In this document: piece after piece, positions 8,512 to 18,073 of the stretch | How positions within the stretch are numbered: position 1 is the first letter of the stretch | Layout of the letters: every line of letters begins with the position of its first letter | Source of the DNA: Hyphomicrobiales bacterium | GTDB taxonomy: Bacteria > Pseudomonadota > Alphaproteobacteria > SPJN01 | DNA: 36,850 nt | Direction of reading: 5' to 3' | Assembly: GCA_006844605.1 (NCBI GenBank) | Contig: SPJN01000022.1 | Coordinates: 1-36,850, forward strand | Translations under genes and position numbers: made by a program | Notes under the pieces: generated by a model | The model's input: only the letters and a program-made list of their open reading frames with translations | What the model was told of the DNA's origin: nothing | Database searches by the model: none

Positions 8512-8527
8512 GGGCGGCGCACCGCCC
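8512..8527 (-). promoter_or_regulatory. Stable hairpin upstream of the secY start
   Basis: Perfect 6-bp stem GGGCGG/CCGCCC closed by a TGCG (UNCG-class) tetraloop, ending 22 bases before the secY ATG. Nearly the same hairpin lies 24 bases before secE. There is no T-run, so it is not a terminator; it could influence initiation or mRNA stability. Confidence 0.6.
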
Positions 8528-8538
8528 AACAGGGTCTA

Positions 8539-8568
8539 ACAGGCCGTAGGCAGAACGCCCCGGCCTGT
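8539..8568 (-). promoter_or_regulatory. Long hairpin in the rplO-secY gap
   Basis: Perfect 8-bp arms ACAGGCCG (8539-8546) and CGGCCTGT (8561-8568), with an inner GGC/GCC pair that lengthens the helix. It begins 10 bases after the rplO stop. No T-run follows on the minus strand. Candidate mRNA stabiliser or processing site between rplO and secY. Confidence 0.55.
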
Positions 8569-8578
8569 CAATATCTGT

Positions 8579-9067
8579 TTACGCGTCGGCAGCGTCGGCT
8601 GACTTACGCGGAGCATTCACGGTGACAGAACCACCGGCAGCTTCGATCTTTTCGATCGCGCCTTTGGAGGCACCGGCAACCGTCAGATCCAACTTGGCAG
8701 AGATTTCACCCTTGCCCAGCACACGCAAACCATCAAGCGGACGGCGGCATACACCGGCAGCGACCAATGCTTCAACAGTTACCGGCTGACCGGCATCAAG
8801 CTTGCCAGCATCAACAGCGCGCTGCAGGCGGTCAAGATTAACTTCGTTGAATGAAAGACGGTTCGGCTTGTTAAAGCCACGCTTGGGCAAACGCATGTGA
8901 AGGGGCATCTGGCCGCCTTCAAAGCCCTTGATGGCTACTCCTGAACGGGCCTTTTGACCTTTGTGGCCGTGACCTGAAGTCTTGCCAGTGCCTGAACCGA
9001 TACCGCGACCAACGCGCTTGCGGTTCTTGGTGGAGCCTTCATTAGGGCGCAATTCATTAAGTTTCAT
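8579..9067 (-). CDS. rplO: 50S ribosomal protein L15 (uL15)
   Basis: 162 residues: [20 protein letters not shown], then the Gly/Lys-rich [21 protein letters not shown] loop typical of L15, which reaches into 23S rRNA. The C-terminal globular part ends in an Ala/Asp-rich tail. The Shine-Dalgarno AGAGG is framed by the inverted repeat AATAGA/TCTATT immediately before the ATG, so the ribosome binding site can be presented in a hairpin loop. Confidence 0.97.
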   Translation of the reverse strand: MKLNELRPNEGSTKNRKRVGRGIGSGTGKTSGHGHKGQKARSGVAIKGFEGGQMPLHMRLPKRGFNKPNRLSFNEVNLDRLQRAVDAGKLDAGQPVTVEALVAAGVCRRPLDGLRVLGKGEISAKLDLTVAGASKGAIEKIEAAGGSVTVNAPRKSADAADA

Positions 9068-9084
9068 AATAGACCTCTTCTATT
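9068..9084 (-). promoter_or_regulatory. rplO ribosome-binding site within a small inverted repeat
   Basis: Minus strand reads AATAGA-AGAGG-TCTATT directly before the rplO ATG. The Shine-Dalgarno AGAGG forms the five-base loop of a perfect 6-bp stem. The stem is A/T-rich and weak, so the site would remain reachable. Confidence 0.5.
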
Positions 9085-9156
9085 GGCCGACACCCCTATC
9101 AAAAAACGGGTGTGGTTTCAATCAAACGCAGACCCCTATTAGGAAGCCCACTCGGT

Positions 9157-9185
9157 AAAAGAAGGGCAGCCCAAAAGCCGCCCTT
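9157..9185 (-). terminator. Terminator-like hairpin between rpmD and rplO
   Basis: Minus-strand AAGGGCGGC pairs with GCTGCCCTT (9 bp including one G-T, loop of six), followed by CTTTTACC. It begins 10 bases beyond the rpmD stop. It looks like a rho-independent terminator inside the spc operon; no clear promoter follows before rplO, so incomplete termination (attenuation) is the likely outcome. Confidence 0.6.
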
Positions 9186-9194
9186 TTTATTCTT

Positions 9195-9377
9195 TTAGTC
9201 TTCTACCCGTACAAGGTGAGAGACTTTTTTGATCATACCGCGCACGGCGGCAGTATCTTCAAGCTCACGGCGTTTGCCGACCCGGCCAAGGCCAAGCCCC
9301 TTCAGGGTAGCCAGTTGGTCCTTCGGACGGCGGATTGCACTGCCGGTTTGAACAACGGTCAAAGTCTTATCAGCCAT
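9195..9377 (-). CDS. rpmD: 50S ribosomal protein L30 (uL30)
   Basis: 60 residues, [32 protein letters not shown], the L30 core; the usual size for bacterial L30. Located between rpsE and rplO as in nearly all spc operons, three bases after the rpsE stop. Confidence 0.97.
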   Translation of the reverse strand: MADKTLTVVQTGSAIRRPKDQLATLKGLGLGRVGKRRELEDTAAVRGMIKKVSHLVRVED

Positions 9378-9380
9378 GGA

Positions 9381-9974
9381 TTAAGCCTCCGCTGTCTGGG
9401 CATCATCAGCAGCCGCTGCATCTTCCCCACCGCCGCGACGGTTGGACAGGATGTCAGCCACTTTCTTGCCGCGCTTGGCAGCAATCCGGCGAGGGCTGGA
9501 CTGGTTCTGCAGGGCGTCAAATGTTGCCCGCACCATGTTGTAGGGATTGGACGTACCAATTGATTTGGTCACAACGTCCTGCACACCCAGCATTTCAAAG
9601 ACAGCACGCATCGGGCCACCTGCGATAATACCGGTGCCGGGAGGTGCTGCACGCAGCACAACCTTGCCCGCACCATGATGACCTGTGCAGTCATGATGCA
9701 GTGTACGGCCTTCGCGCAGCGGAACCCGGATCAGGTTCTGCTTCGCAGCGTCGGTTGCCTTACGGATCGCTTCAGGCACTTCACGTGCCTTACCATGACC
9801 AAAGCCAACACGGCCTTTTTGGTCACCAACCACGACAAGGGCGGCAAAGCCGAAACGACGGCCACCTTTCACCACCTTGGCGACACGGTTGATAAAGACC
9901 AACTTGTCTTCGAATTCTGATTCCTGGCGATCCCGATCGTTGCGGCCGCCGCGTTCTTTCTGATTACGTGCCAT
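9381..9974 (-). CDS. rpsE: 30S ribosomal protein S5 (uS5)
   Basis: 197 residues. The core starts [29 protein letters not shown], the double-stranded RNA-binding domain that contacts the decoding region (site of spectinomycin-resistance changes in the VVKGGRRF loop, here of wild-type appearance). C-terminal domain: [19 protein letters not shown] disordered N-terminus ([17 protein letters not shown]) and an Ala/Asp-rich C-terminal tail make it longer than the 167-residue E. coli protein, as in many alphaproteobacteria. Confidence 0.98.
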   Translation of the reverse strand: MARNQKERGGRNDRDRQESEFEDKLVFINRVAKVVKGGRRFGFAALVVVGDQKGRVGFGHGKAREVPEAIRKATDAAKQNLIRVPLREGRTLHHDCTGHHGAGKVVLRAAPPGTGIIAGGPMRAVFEMLGVQDVVTKSIGTSNPYNMVRATFDALQNQSSPRRIAAKRGKKVADILSNRRGGGEDAAAADDAQTAEA

Positions 9975-9986
9975 TATTAGGACCCC

Positions 9987-10349
9987 TTAGAACTTCAGAC
10001 CACCTTCACGGGCGCCGTCGGCCAAAGCCTTGACACGACCGTGAAAGATGTAGCCGCCCCGATCAAAAACGACTTCCGATACACCTGCGGCAACGGCACG
10101 TTCGGCAATCAATTTGCCAACGGCTTCAGCAGCGGTTTTATCAGCGCCGGTTTTCAGATTGCCGCGCATGTCTTTTTCAAGACTGGATGCTGATGCAACT
10201 GTTTCCCCGGACAGATCGTCGATGACCTGAGCGTAGATGTGTTTTGATGACCGGAAGACAGACAGACGAGGCCGTTCACCGGCAACTTTGCGCAACTGCG
10301 TGCGGACACGCTGTTTGCGACGGTCAAATGTTTTATTTGAATTTGCCAT
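9987..10349 (-). CDS. rplR: 50S ribosomal protein L18 (uL18)
   Basis: 120 residues from [21 protein letters not shown]; conserved [20 protein letters not shown] and the C-terminal [24 protein letters not shown]. It binds 5S rRNA and places it in the large subunit. The frame is open upstream to 10520 inside rplF, but that part is not L18-like, so I use the ATG at 10349, four bases after the rplF stop. Confidence 0.98.
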   Translation of the reverse strand: MANSNKTFDRRKQRVRTQLRKVAGERPRLSVFRSSKHIYAQVIDDLSGETVASASSLEKDMRGNLKTGADKTAAEAVGKLIAERAVAAGVSEVVFDRGGYIFHGRVKALADGAREGGLKF

Positions 10350-10353
10350 GACC

Positions 10354-10887
10354 TTACTTCTTCTTACCTTCCTTACGGATAATGAACTCATCCGCATAAC
10401 GAACACCCTTGCCTTTATAAGGTTCCGGCGGACGCCAGCCGCGAATTTCCGCAGCAACCTGTCCGACCTTCTGCTTATCAGAACCGGAAATGATAATTTC
10501 CGTCTGGCTTGGGCAAGCAATGGTGATGCCTTCTGGTGCCTTAACCGTCACATCATGGCTGAAGCCAAGCTGTAGGGACAAATCTTTGCCCTTCATCTGT
10601 GCACGATAACCAACACCTGAAATTTGCAGCTTCTTTTCAAAGCCTTCGGACACGCCGACAACAATGTTGTCGATCAATGACCGCTGCATACCCCACATGG
10701 AGCGTGCACGCTTTGAATCATCTGCCGGCTTTACGGTCACTTCATCATTTGCAAATTCGACTGTCACTTCATCGACAATCGACATACTTAGTTCACCCTT
10801 GGGGCCTTTGGCCGCCAGGGATTTGTCCGCGATCGTAACGGTTACACCGTTAGGGACCGGAACTGGTTTACCACCAATACGTGACAT
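10354..10887 (-). CDS. rplF: 50S ribosomal protein L6 (uL6)
   Basis: 177 residues, the standard L6 length. N-terminal [19 protein letters not shown]; two repeated alpha/beta domains; the C-terminal signature [21 protein letters not shown] lies near the sarcin-ricin loop. A strong GGAGGGAACA ribosome-binding site precedes the ATG, which is 18 bases after rpsH. Confidence 0.98.
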   Translation of the reverse strand: MSRIGGKPVPVPNGVTVTIADKSLAAKGPKGELSMSIVDEVTVEFANDEVTVKPADDSKRARSMWGMQRSLIDNIVVGVSEGFEKKLQISGVGYRAQMKGKDLSLQLGFSHDVTVKAPEGITIACPSQTEIIISGSDKQKVGQVAAEIRGWRPPEPYKGKGVRYADEFIIRKEGKKK

Positions 10888-10905
10888 TGTTCCCTCCGCT
10901 CGATC

Positions 10906-11304
10906 TTAGAAGACTTGGCACAAAAGTTCGCCACCGACATTCTCGTCACGGGCACGTGTGTCAGACATGACACCACGCGGCGTGGAAAGAATGGCAATGC
11001 CAAGACCATTGGACACCCGGGGCATATCCTTAACGGATGTATAGACCCGGCGGCCAGGCTTGGAAATCCGTGCGATCTTTTGGATCACCGGTGCGCCTTC
11101 GTAATATTTCAGTTCAATTTCGAATTCGGACTTGCCGCCATCGAAATCAGTACGGGTGTAACCGCGGATATAACCTTCATCCGTCAGCACTTCCAGAACC
11201 CGTCCACGCAGCTTGGACGCCGGTGTCGTCACGGACGACTTACGACGCTGCTGTGCGTTACGGATACGTGTCAGCATATCACCCAAGGGATCGGACATAG
11301 TCAT
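10906..11304 (-). CDS. rpsH: 30S ribosomal protein S8 (uS8)
   Basis: 132 residues: [18 protein letters not shown] and the C-terminal [24 protein letters not shown], the loop contacting 16S helix 21. In E. coli S8 represses the spc operon at the rplE start; whether such a site exists here is not evident. I use the first ATG (11304), which has GGGAG eight bases upstream, rather than the in-frame ATG two codons later. Confidence 0.98.
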   Translation of the reverse strand: MTMSDPLGDMLTRIRNAQQRRKSSVTTPASKLRGRVLEVLTDEGYIRGYTRTDFDGGKSEFEIELKYYEGAPVIQKIARISKPGRRVYTSVKDMPRVSNGLGIAILSTPRGVMSDTRARDENVGGELLCQVF

Positions 11305-11318
11305 GGTCTACTCTCCCT

Positions 11319-11624
11319 TTACCAGCTGGATTTCACAACGCCGGGCACCTGACCTTCTGAGGCCAGCTGACGCAACGAAATGCGAGACATGTTGAATTTG
11401 CGGTAGTAACCGCGCGGACGGCCGGTAACTTCACAACGATTGCGCACACGATTGGCGGCAGAGTTGCGCGGCAGTTCAGCCAGTTTCAGACGCGCCTTAA
11501 AACGCTCTTCCATCGGCAGACTTTCGTCCTCGGCAATTGCCTTAAGCGCTGCGCGCTTTTCGGCATATTGAGCGACGAGCTTCTTACGACGCTCGTTCTT
11601 CGCTATAGCACTTTTTTTAGCCAT
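11319..11624 (-). CDS. rpsN: 30S ribosomal protein S14 (uS14), zinc-free form
   Basis: 101 residues: [20 protein letters not shown] and the C-terminal [34 protein letters not shown]. It lacks the CXXC pairs of the short zinc-binding S14, so it is the long zinc-independent class usual in Proteobacteria. Follows rplE after a 99-base gap that contains a hairpin. Confidence 0.98.
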   Translation of the reverse strand: MAKKSAIAKNERRKKLVAQYAEKRAALKAIAEDESLPMEERFKARLKLAELPRNSAANRVRNRCEVTGRPRGYYRKFNMSRISLRQLASEGQVPGVVKSSW

Positions 11625-11653
11625 GCTTCCTTCCTTTGGACCTGTCCGGCAGC

Positions 11654-11670
11654 CCCCTGCTCATCAGGGG
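11654..11670 (-). promoter_or_regulatory. Hairpin in the rplE-rpsN gap
   Basis: Perfect 6-bp stem CCCCTG/CAGGGG with a five-base loop, flanked by the outer complementary stretches ACCGG and CCGGACAGGT that can extend it. No T-run follows. It lies between rplE and rpsN, about 30 bases before the rpsN ATG; candidate regulatory or processing structure. Confidence 0.4.
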
Positions 11671-11723
11671 ATTGTGACCGGTGGTTTCCTCGAAATCCAA
11701 TAAGGGTTGCTTCGCTGATGCGA

Positions 11724-12296
11724 TTAAGCAGCCTGTTCTTCGTCAGTGGGGAACGGGAAGCCAATTGTTTTCAGCAAGAACCGTGCCTCGTCATTATTTG
11801 TGGCGCTGGTGCAGACGATAATGTCCATACCCCAAGTTTCATCGACCTTGTCATAATCAATTTCAGGGAAGATGAAATGTTCTTTGATGCCCATGGCGAA
11901 GTTGCCATTGCCGTCAAAGCTTTTGGGGTTCAGACCGCGGAAGTCCCGAATACGGGGCATCGCAATCGTCACCAGACGATCAAGAAATTCATACATCTGC
12001 GTACCACGCAGCGTAACCTTCACACCAAGCGGCATATCTTCACGCACCTTAAAGCCAGCGATGGACTTCTTGGCACGGGTCACGACGGGCTTCTGACCGG
12101 CAATGGCTTCCATTGCAGCTTCAGCAGACTTGACCTTCTTAGTATCGTTGGTGGCTTCGCCAACACCAATATTCAGAACGACTTTATCGATCTTGGGCAT
12201 CTGCATGACATTGGCGTAACCAAATTCTGCCTGCATTGCAGGAACAACATCATTCAGGTAGCGGTCTTTAAGACGCGGGTTTGTTGCCTCAGCCAT
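11724..12296 (-). CDS. rplE: 50S ribosomal protein L5 (uL5)
   Basis: 190 residues from [21 protein letters not shown]; conserved [34 protein letters not shown], and a C-terminal domain with [20 protein letters not shown]. Binds 5S rRNA and the P-site tRNA elbow. An upstream extension to 12365 lies in the rplX frame overlap and is not L5-like; the ATG at 12296 overlaps the rplX stop by eight bases. Confidence 0.98.
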   Translation of the reverse strand: MAEATNPRLKDRYLNDVVPAMQAEFGYANVMQMPKIDKVVLNIGVGEATNDTKKVKSAEAAMEAIAGQKPVVTRAKKSIAGFKVREDMPLGVKVTLRGTQMYEFLDRLVTIAMPRIRDFRGLNPKSFDGNGNFAMGIKEHFIFPEIDYDKVDETWGMDIIVCTSATNNDEARFLLKTIGFPFPTDEEQAA

Positions 12297-12606
12297 CGAG
12301 AACCTCCCCAGAACGCTTGGCAAAACGAACCTTGCGGCCATCTTCCAAGATTTTGAAACCAACACGGGTCGGCTTGTCTTCCTTGGGGTCTACAACCGCC
12401 AAGTTTGACAATTCAACAGCCGCTTCCTTGTTCACGATACCACCCTGATCAAACTGGGTCGGACGCTGGTGACGGGTCGCAACTTTTACGCCCTGCACAA
12501 CGGCCTTGTCAGCATCGGGGAGCACGCGCAGAACTTCGCCGCGCTTGCCTTTATCGGCACCGGCCAGAACAACGACCTGATCACCCTTTTTAATTTTTGC
12601 AGCCAT
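12289..12606 (-). CDS. rplX: 50S ribosomal protein L24 (uL24)
   Basis: 105 residues, [30 protein letters not shown], the KOW-motif assembly-initiator protein. The ATG (12606-12604) overlaps the rplN TGA by one base (TGATG); a GTG one codon earlier is possible. The stop overlaps the rplE start by eight bases. Tight coupling to both neighbours. Confidence 0.97.
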   Translation of the reverse strand: MAAKIKKGDQVVVLAGADKGKRGEVLRVLPDADKAVVQGVKVATRHQRPTQFDQGGIVNKEAAVELSNLAVVDPKEDKPTRVGFKILEDGRKVRFAKRSGEVLDG

Positions 12607-12974
12607 CACAGCACCTCCGGTGCGAGCGAGATGATCTTCATGTGATTGCGCGCGCGCAATTCACGGGTCACCGGCCCAAAAATACGTGTGCCAATCGGTT
12701 CGCCTGAATTGTTAATCAGAACAGCGGCATTCCGGTCAAACCGGATAACGCTGCCGTCATTACGGCGAATGTTGGTTGCCGTACGAACGATAACGGCTTT
12801 AAGCACGTCACCTTTCTTTACACGGCCACGCGGAATAGCTTCTTTCACAGACACGACAATAGTATCGCCAATGCCTGCCACCATATGCTTGGACCCGCCA
12901 AGCACCTTGATGCACTGAACCCGGCGTGCGCCAGAGTTATCAGCAACATCTAGATTTGTTTGCATCTGGATCAT
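12606..12974 (-). CDS. rplN: 50S ribosomal protein L14 (uL14)
   Basis: 122 residues, [27 protein letters not shown], the near-invariant L14 N-terminus, with [17 protein letters not shown] and [20 protein letters not shown]-like C-terminus (observed [10 protein letters not shown]). Forms intersubunit bridges and the docking site for RsfS. Standard length. Confidence 0.98.
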   Translation of the reverse strand: MIQMQTNLDVADNSGARRVQCIKVLGGSKHMVAGIGDTIVVSVKEAIPRGRVKKGDVLKAVIVRTATNIRRNDGSVIRFDRNAAVLINNSGEPIGTRIFGPVTRELRARNHMKIISLAPEVL

Positions 12975-13018
12975 GTATAGACCCTACCCTTCTAAGTTGG
13001 ACGATATCGCTCCAGGCC

Positions 13019-13252
13019 CTATGCCTGGGTGATCACTTCCCACCGCTTTAGTTTAGAAACGGGGACACATTCCTGAATCTGGACCATGTCACCAGCCTTA
13101 AACTGATTGCTCTCATCATGTGCGTGGTACTTTTTGGACCGGCGCACTGTTTTCCTCAACAACGGATGCGTAAAGCGGCGATCAACGCGGACGACGACTG
13201 TTTTGTCGCCCTTGTCTGATACCACAACACCCTGAAGAATTCGTTTCGGCAT
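13019..13252 (-). CDS. rpsQ: 30S ribosomal protein S17 (uS17)
   Basis: 77 residues: [30 protein letters not shown] and [22 protein letters not shown], the OB-fold primary 16S-binding protein. Lies between rpmC and rplN as expected, 29 bases after rpmC. Confidence 0.98.
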   Translation of the reverse strand: MPKRILQGVVVSDKGDKTVVVRVDRRFTHPLLRKTVRRSKKYHAHDESNQFKAGDMVQIQECVPVSKLKRWEVITQA

Positions 13253-13281
13253 GCTCTCGCCTCACTCTTAACTTCGACAGC

Positions 13282-13479
13282 TTAGCTGTCTGTGTTTTTC
13301 TTAGCGGACAGAACGGTCTGTATACGCGCAATATCGCGACGCACATCCCGTACCCGAGCCGTGTTTTCCAACTGACCGGTTGCCTTTTGGAACCGCAAAT
13401 TCAGCTGTTCCTTTTTCAGCACCTTCAACTCATCAATGAGTTGATCCGGCGTCTTATCGTTCAGTTCAGCGGCGTTCAT
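13282..13479 (-). CDS. rpmC: 50S ribosomal protein L29 (uL29)
   Basis: 65 residues, two helices: [31 protein letters not shown] then [20 protein letters not shown]. Located at the tunnel exit next to L23, part of the trigger-factor/SRP docking area. Follows rplP by 29 bases. Confidence 0.97.
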   Translation of the reverse strand: MNAAELNDKTPDQLIDELKVLKKEQLNLRFQKATGQLENTARVRDVRRDIARIQTVLSAKKNTDS

Positions 13480-13508
13480 AGCCTAAACCCTTTTCCCTAC
13501 CATTTGCC

Positions 13509-13922
13509 TTAGTCGGCCAAACGGGTGACGATTTTAGTCTTGATCGGCAGCTTTGCGGCTGCACGTTCAAGGGCGCCCTGCGCCACGTCTTGCGGCACAC
13601 CGTCAATCTCAAACATGATCCGGCCAGGTTTGACCTTACATGCCCAAAATTCGGGCGAACCCTTACCTTTACCCATACGCACTTCGGTCGGCTTCTTCGA
13701 CACGGGTACATCCGGGAATATTCTAATCCACACTCGGCCGGCACGCTTCATGTGACGGGTCATGGCACGACGAGCAGCTTCGATCTGCCGTGCTGTGACA
13801 CGCTCAGGTTCCAAGGCTTTAAGGCCATAGGACCCGAAATTTAGGCTGGTGCCGCCTTTCGCATTGCCGTGGATACGGCCTTTATGCATCTTGCGGAATT
13901 TCGTGCGCTTAGGTTGTTGCAT
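13509..13922 (-). CDS. rplP: 50S ribosomal protein L16 (uL16)
   Basis: 137 residues: [24 protein letters not shown], then [39 protein letters not shown], the conserved region near the A-site tRNA, including the Arg (in [10 protein letters not shown] context) hydroxylated in some bacteria. Normal length. Preceded by a 127-base gap from rpsC. Confidence 0.98.
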   Translation of the reverse strand: MQQPKRTKFRKMHKGRIHGNAKGGTSLNFGSYGLKALEPERVTARQIEAARRAMTRHMKRAGRVWIRIFPDVPVSKKPTEVRMGKGKGSPEFWACKVKPGRIMFEIDGVPQDVAQGALERAAAKLPIKTKIVTRLAD

Positions 13923-14049
13923 CGTTTAATTCCGGTTTCCATCTCGCGTCTTGACGCAGGAGCTAATAATTGCCCTATCCGTCTTGATCGCTTGCCTCAC
14001 TTTATGTCAGCAGACCAAGCTGCCGACCGTTTCCATCGGACTGGCCGTA
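13923..14049 (-). promoter_or_regulatory. rpsC-rplP gap with a hairpin
   Basis: An unusually long 127-base spacer inside the S10 operon. The stem GTCGGCAG/CTGCTGAC (14006-14013 with 14020-14027, one G-T pair, six-base loop) follows the rpsC stop by about 20 bases. No clear promoter and no long T-run. In E. coli rpsC and rplP are separated by only a few bases. Confidence 0.4.
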
Positions 14050-14757
14050 TTATTTACGGTCACGTCCACGATTGTTTTCAGAACCGCCCTGACCTTCAAG
14101 CGCACGACGCTCAGAAGCCGAAGGATCATGTTCCATAATTTCGCCCTTGAAGATCCACACCTTCAGGCCAATCAGGCCATAGGTGGTCAGCGCTTCAGCT
14201 GTACCGTAATCAATATCGGCACGTAGCGTATGAAGCGGCACGCGACCTTCGCGGTACCATTCGGTGCGGGCAATGTCGGCCCCGGCCAAACGGCCACCGG
14301 CATTGATCCGAATACCTTGTGCGCCAAGACGCATGGCAGACTGAACCGAACGCTTCATCGCACGGCGGAAAGCCACACGACGAACCAACTGCTGACCGAT
14401 GCTTTCGGCAACCAACGTTGCGTCAAGTTCGGGCTTGCGAACCTCAACAATGTTCAAATGAACATCTGAATCGGTGAACTTGGCCACTTCACGGCGCAGC
14501 TTTTCGATGTCTGCACCCTTCTTGCCGATGATCACACCCGGACGAGCCGAATGAATGGTCACGCGTGCCCGACGATGCGGACGCTCGATCACAACTTTGG
14601 AGACGCCGGCTTGGCTAAGCTTGTCTTTCAAGAAGCCCCGGATCTTCAGATCTTCCTGCAGCATGGGACCGTATTCAGCAGAATTCGCATACCAGCGAGA
14701 ATCCCACGTGCGGTTCACCCCAAGGCGCAGACCGATCGGATTGATTTTCTGACCCAT
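14050..14757 (-). CDS. rpsC: 30S ribosomal protein S3 (uS3)
   Basis: 235 residues. [24 protein letters not shown] start; KH domain around [21 protein letters not shown]-terminal domain [38 protein letters not shown]. Lines the mRNA entry channel with helicase activity. It ends in a charged, low-complexity tail ([17 protein letters not shown]), a common alphaproteobacterial feature. Confidence 0.98.
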   Translation of the reverse strand: MGQKINPIGLRLGVNRTWDSRWYANSAEYGPMLQEDLKIRGFLKDKLSQAGVSKVVIERPHRRARVTIHSARPGVIIGKKGADIEKLRREVAKFTDSDVHLNIVEVRKPELDATLVAESIGQQLVRRVAFRRAMKRSVQSAMRLGAQGIRINAGGRLAGADIARTEWYREGRVPLHTLRADIDYGTAEALTTYGLIGLKVWIFKGEIMEHDPSASERRALEGQGGSENNRGRDRK

Positions 14758-14768
14758 CTTTTTCCCTC

Positions 14769-15149
14769 TTAGCTCGCGTCAGCCTGTTCGCGCACCACAA
14801 TGGTAAGGTGGCTGAACGGCTTAAGAATTTTGCCGACGCGACCACGTGCTCGCGGACGCCAACGTTTCATGACCATGCTTTTACCAACATGGGCTTCGGC
14901 TACGACCAGGCTGTCAACATCCAGATCGTGATTGTTTTCTGCATTGGCAATCGCACTTTGTAGGCACTTCTTCACATCGCCAGAAATGCGACGCTTAGAG
15001 AACGTCAATTCAGCCAAGGCTGCATCAACTTTTTTGCCACGAATGGTTGCCGCAACGAGGTTCAACTTCTGCGGGCTGACACGCAATGAGCGTGCAATTG
15101 CCTGCGCCTCGTTATCAGCAAGCCGGCGTTCCTGCTTCTTCTTGCCCAT
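14769..15149 (-). CDS. rplV: 50S ribosomal protein L22 (uL22)
   Basis: 126 residues; [24 protein letters not shown]-type core and [25 protein letters not shown], the beta-hairpin lining the exit tunnel where macrolide-resistance changes occur; it looks wild type. Eleven bases upstream of rpsC. Confidence 0.98.
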   Translation of the reverse strand: MGKKKQERRLADNEAQAIARSLRVSPQKLNLVAATIRGKKVDAALAELTFSKRRISGDVKKCLQSAIANAENNHDLDVDSLVVAEAHVGKSMVMKRWRPRARGRVGKILKPFSHLTIVVREQADAS

Positions 15150-15154
15150 GACGG

Positions 15155-15433
15155 CTACTTCCTTTTCGCCTTCTTGTCGGCCTCATGCCCGTAATAGGTC
15201 CGGGTCGGTGAAAATTCACCGAACTTGTGACCCACCATGTCTTCCGACACGAGAACGGGAATGAATTTCTGGCCGTTATATACACCAAAAGTCAGACCAA
15301 TGAATTGCGGCAGAATGGTCGAACGGCGTGACCAAATCTTGATCACATCTTTCCGACCAGACTCACGCGCTGCGTCAGCCTTTTTCAACAAATAGCCGTC
15401 TACAAACGGCCCTTTTTTCAAAGAACGTGCCAT
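15155..15433 (-). CDS. rpsS: 30S ribosomal protein S19 (uS19)
   Basis: 92 residues, [42 protein letters not shown] and [26 protein letters not shown]: textbook S19, located in the 30S head near the A site. Lies eleven bases after rplB and five before rplV. Confidence 0.98.
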   Translation of the reverse strand: MARSLKKGPFVDGYLLKKADAARESGRKDVIKIWSRRSTILPQFIGLTFGVYNGQKFIPVLVSEDMVGHKFGEFSPTRTYYGHEADKKAKRK

Positions 15434-15444
15434 GACGACTAAAC

Positions 15445-16281
15445 CTACCGTTTCTTCTTCGATTTACGACGACGTAGAATGAACTTGTCTGTCGCTTTAT
15501 TGTTACGGGTCTTGGCGCCCTTAGTCGGCTTACCCCAAGGTGTCACCGGATGGCGACCACCTGACGTACGACCTTCACCACCACCGTGGGGATGATCGAC
15601 CGGGTTCATTGCCACACCACGAACGGAGGGGCGACGACCCATATGCCGGCTACGACCAGCCTTACCAAGCTTGACGTTCTGATGATCGGGGTTAGACACG
15701 GCACCAACTGTTGCCATACCTGTCCCAAGAACCAAACGCTGTTCGCCTGAAGGCAGGCGCATAATTGCATAACGCCCGTCACGACCAACCAGCTGGGCGT
15801 AAGCACCGGCAGAACGGGCCATCTGGCCACCCTTGCCCGGCTTCAGCTCAACATTATGCACAATCGTACCGATCGGCATGGCTGACAGCGGCATCGCATT
15901 ACCCGGCTTCACGTCAACCTTGGCACCTGAAACGACTTTGTCGCCAACTGCAAGGCGCTGCGGCGCCAGAATGTATGCCAGCTCACCATCTTCATAGCGG
16001 ATCAACGCGATGAAAGCTGTGCGGTTCGGGTCATATTCCAGACGCTCTACCGTTGCGGTGACATCATGCTTTGTACGCTTGAAGTCAACCATACGATAGG
16101 AACGCTTGGCACCACCACCACGACGGCGTGCGGTCACACGACCATGATTATTACGACCACCGGTCTTTGTCAGACCGCGAGTCAGTGTTTTTTCCGGACC
16201 ACCTTTGTGGAGACCTGACCGGTCAACCAGAACCAGACTACGCTGACCAGGTGTTACCGGCTTGTATTGCTTCAAAGCCAT
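15445..16281 (-). CDS. rplB: 50S ribosomal protein L2 (uL2)
   Basis: 278 residues: [41 protein letters not shown], and the C-terminal [18 protein letters not shown] loop, including the conserved His of [10 protein letters not shown] near the peptidyl-transferase centre. Standard size and position between rplW and rpsS. Confidence 0.99.
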   Translation of the reverse strand: MALKQYKPVTPGQRSLVLVDRSGLHKGGPEKTLTRGLTKTGGRNNHGRVTARRRGGGAKRSYRMVDFKRTKHDVTATVERLEYDPNRTAFIALIRYEDGELAYILAPQRLAVGDKVVSGAKVDVKPGNAMPLSAMPIGTIVHNVELKPGKGGQMARSAGAYAQLVGRDGRYAIMRLPSGEQRLVLGTGMATVGAVSNPDHQNVKLGKAGRSRHMGRRPSVRGVAMNPVDHPHGGGEGRTSGGRHPVTPWGKPTKGAKTRNNKATDKFILRRRKSKKKR

Positions 16282-16302
16282 CGGTTTTCCCTTTCCTGCG
16301 CC

Positions 16303-16596
16303 TTAGATCCCGGTTGAAACGTCAAGCGTTTCACCCTCTGCCAAGGTCACATATGCCTTTTTGACATCTGCGCGTTTACCCACGACACCGCGGAAACGCT
16401 TTACCTTGCCTTTGACCCGTACTGTATTCACTGCTTCAACTTTAACGTTGAACAGTTCTTCAACAGCTTTTTTAATTTCAACCTTTGTGGCGTCATCAGA
16501 AACCTTGAACACAACCTGGTTATGTTCAGAGGCCATGGTGGACTTTTCAGTGATCACCGGTGACTTGATGACGTCATAGGAGCGTACCGTCTTCAT
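16303..16596 (-). CDS. rplW: 50S ribosomal protein L23 (uL23)
   Basis: 97 residues, [41 protein letters not shown], the tunnel-exit protein bound by trigger factor and SRP. Its ATG overlaps the rplD stop as ATGA (16596-16593), giving translational coupling to L4. Confidence 0.98.
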   Translation of the reverse strand: MKTVRSYDVIKSPVITEKSTMASEHNQVVFKVSDDATKVEIKKAVEELFNVKVEAVNTVRVKGKVKRFRGVVGKRADVKKAYVTLAEGETLDVSTGI

Positions 16597-17210
16597 TTCA
16601 GGCGCGCCTCCAACGCTTCCAAACCTGCCTTCGTCAGCACAAGACGCTCACGACGCAGAATGTCATAGACATTGGCACCTTGGCTGGGCAGCACATCCAC
16701 AGTCGGGATATTGCGCACAGCACGCGCAAAATCTGCGCTTACTTCGGGGCCATCGATAATCAGGGCGTTTTCAAGGCCCAAAGGCGCAAGCGCCTGGCGC
16801 AGGCTGGCGGTCTTGCCGTCACCTTCATAGGCATCCAACACGGTCACTGACCCGTCTTTTGCCTTGGCTGACAGTGCAAGCTTCAAACCCAACTTACGGA
16901 TTTTTTTCGGCAGATCATGGGCGTGACTGCGCGGTGTAGGACCGAATGAACGACCACCACCAACAATCGAACCAACCCGGCGTGAACCGTGACGCGCACG
17001 ACCCCCACCCTTCTGGTTACCCCACTTGGCACCAGTACGGGCAATCTCTGACCGATTTTTCACGTCATGTGTGCCCTGCTGGCGCTTTGCAAGCTGCCAA
17101 CGAACAACACGCTGCAGAATGTCTGCACGCGGTTCCAATCCGAACACGTCTTCCGACAGTTCGACAGAACCTGCTTTCTTACCAGCGAGGGAAATTGCAT
17201 CCAACTTCAT
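16593..17210 (-). CDS. rplD: 50S ribosomal protein L4 (uL4)
   Basis: 205 residues: [56 protein letters not shown], the extended loop lining the exit tunnel. In gammaproteobacteria L4 autoregulates the S10 operon through the rpsJ leader; no such leader is obvious here because the tufA-rpsJ gap is only 67 bases. Confidence 0.98.
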   Translation of the reverse strand: MKLDAISLAGKKAGSVELSEDVFGLEPRADILQRVVRWQLAKRQQGTHDVKNRSEIARTGAKWGNQKGGGRARHGSRRVGSIVGGGRSFGPTPRSHAHDLPKKIRKLGLKLALSAKAKDGSVTVLDAYEGDGKTASLRQALAPLGLENALIIDGPEVSADFARAVRNIPTVDVLPSQGANVYDILRRERLVLTKAGLEALEARLK

Positions 17211-17212
17211 GA

Positions 17213-17998
17213 TTAAGCATCCTTCCCTTCGTCAGAGGCTTCGGCTTGCGCTTCGGCCGCTGCTACCACTTCTTCGGCTACTGCGTCTTCTGCAGGAGCT
17301 TCTTCAGCGGGAGCGTCTTCATTGCTGGCGCGCAACGCGGCAGGCAACGGTGCATCAGGATGAATAGCCTTCTTCACCGCATCGCGGATCAGAACCCAAC
17401 CACCCTTATGACCGGGCACTGCACCCTTAATCAGGATCAAGCCTTGATCGGGGTCCGTGCGGACAATTTCAAGGTTCTGGGTCGTCACACGGGCTGCACC
17501 CATATGACCGGCCATTTTCTTACCTTTGAAAACCTTGCCCGGAAATTCACATTGACCAGTTGAACCATGCGAGCGATGAGAGATCGACACACCATGAGAC
17601 GCACGCAGGCCCCCAAAGTTATGACGCTTCATAGCACCGGCAAAGCCCTTACCGATTGATGTGCCTGACACATCAACATACTGACCTGAAACGAAGTGAT
17701 CGGCGGTTATTTCCGCACCAACTTCGATCAAATTATCCGGGGCGACCCGGAATTCAGCGAGCTTGCGTTTCGGTTCAACCTTGGCAACGGCAAAATGTCC
17801 GCGCAACGCCTTGGTTACATTTTTCACTTTTGCTGTCCCGGCACCGAGTTGCACGGCACTATAGCCGTCCTTGTCCTCGGTCCGCTGGGACACAACCTGA
17901 CAGTTTTCAAGCTTCAGCACAGTGACAGGCACGTGACGCCCATCCTCGGTGAAGAGGCGGGTCATGCCAATTTTCTGTGCGATCACACCGGAGCGCAT
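17213..17998 (-). CDS. rplC: 50S ribosomal protein L3 (uL3) with acidic C-terminal extension
   Basis: 261 residues against 209 in E. coli. The core is canonical: [28 protein letters not shown], the [47 protein letters not shown] loop reaching toward the peptidyl-transferase centre (includes the Gln of the methylation-site region), then [20 protein letters not shown]. After about residue 215 comes a 45-residue tail rich in Ala, Glu and Asp (repeated PAEE/PAED). Similar acidic tails are known in several alphaproteobacterial L3 proteins; function unknown. Two bases before rplD. Confidence 0.98.
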   Translation of the reverse strand: MRSGVIAQKIGMTRLFTEDGRHVPVTVLKLENCQVVSQRTEDKDGYSAVQLGAGTAKVKNVTKALRGHFAVAKVEPKRKLAEFRVAPDNLIEVGAEITADHFVSGQYVDVSGTSIGKGFAGAMKRHNFGGLRASHGVSISHRSHGSTGQCEFPGKVFKGKKMAGHMGAARVTTQNLEIVRTDPDQGLILIKGAVPGHKGGWVLIRDAVKKAIHPDAPLPAALRASNEDAPAEEAPAEDAVAEEVVAAAEAQAEASDEGKDA

Positions 17999-18073
17999 TG
18001 GTCTATCCCTTCGTTGAGCATTCCCCTACCGGGAAGCTCGTTCACAAAAATACTCAGGGCCTTACAAAAAGGC

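Noticed and set aside
8549-8574. TTGACA-like sequence before secY as a promoter
   Set aside because: At 17 bases the -10 would be TACGGC, which matches poorly, and the region is better explained by the GGCC-rich hairpin.
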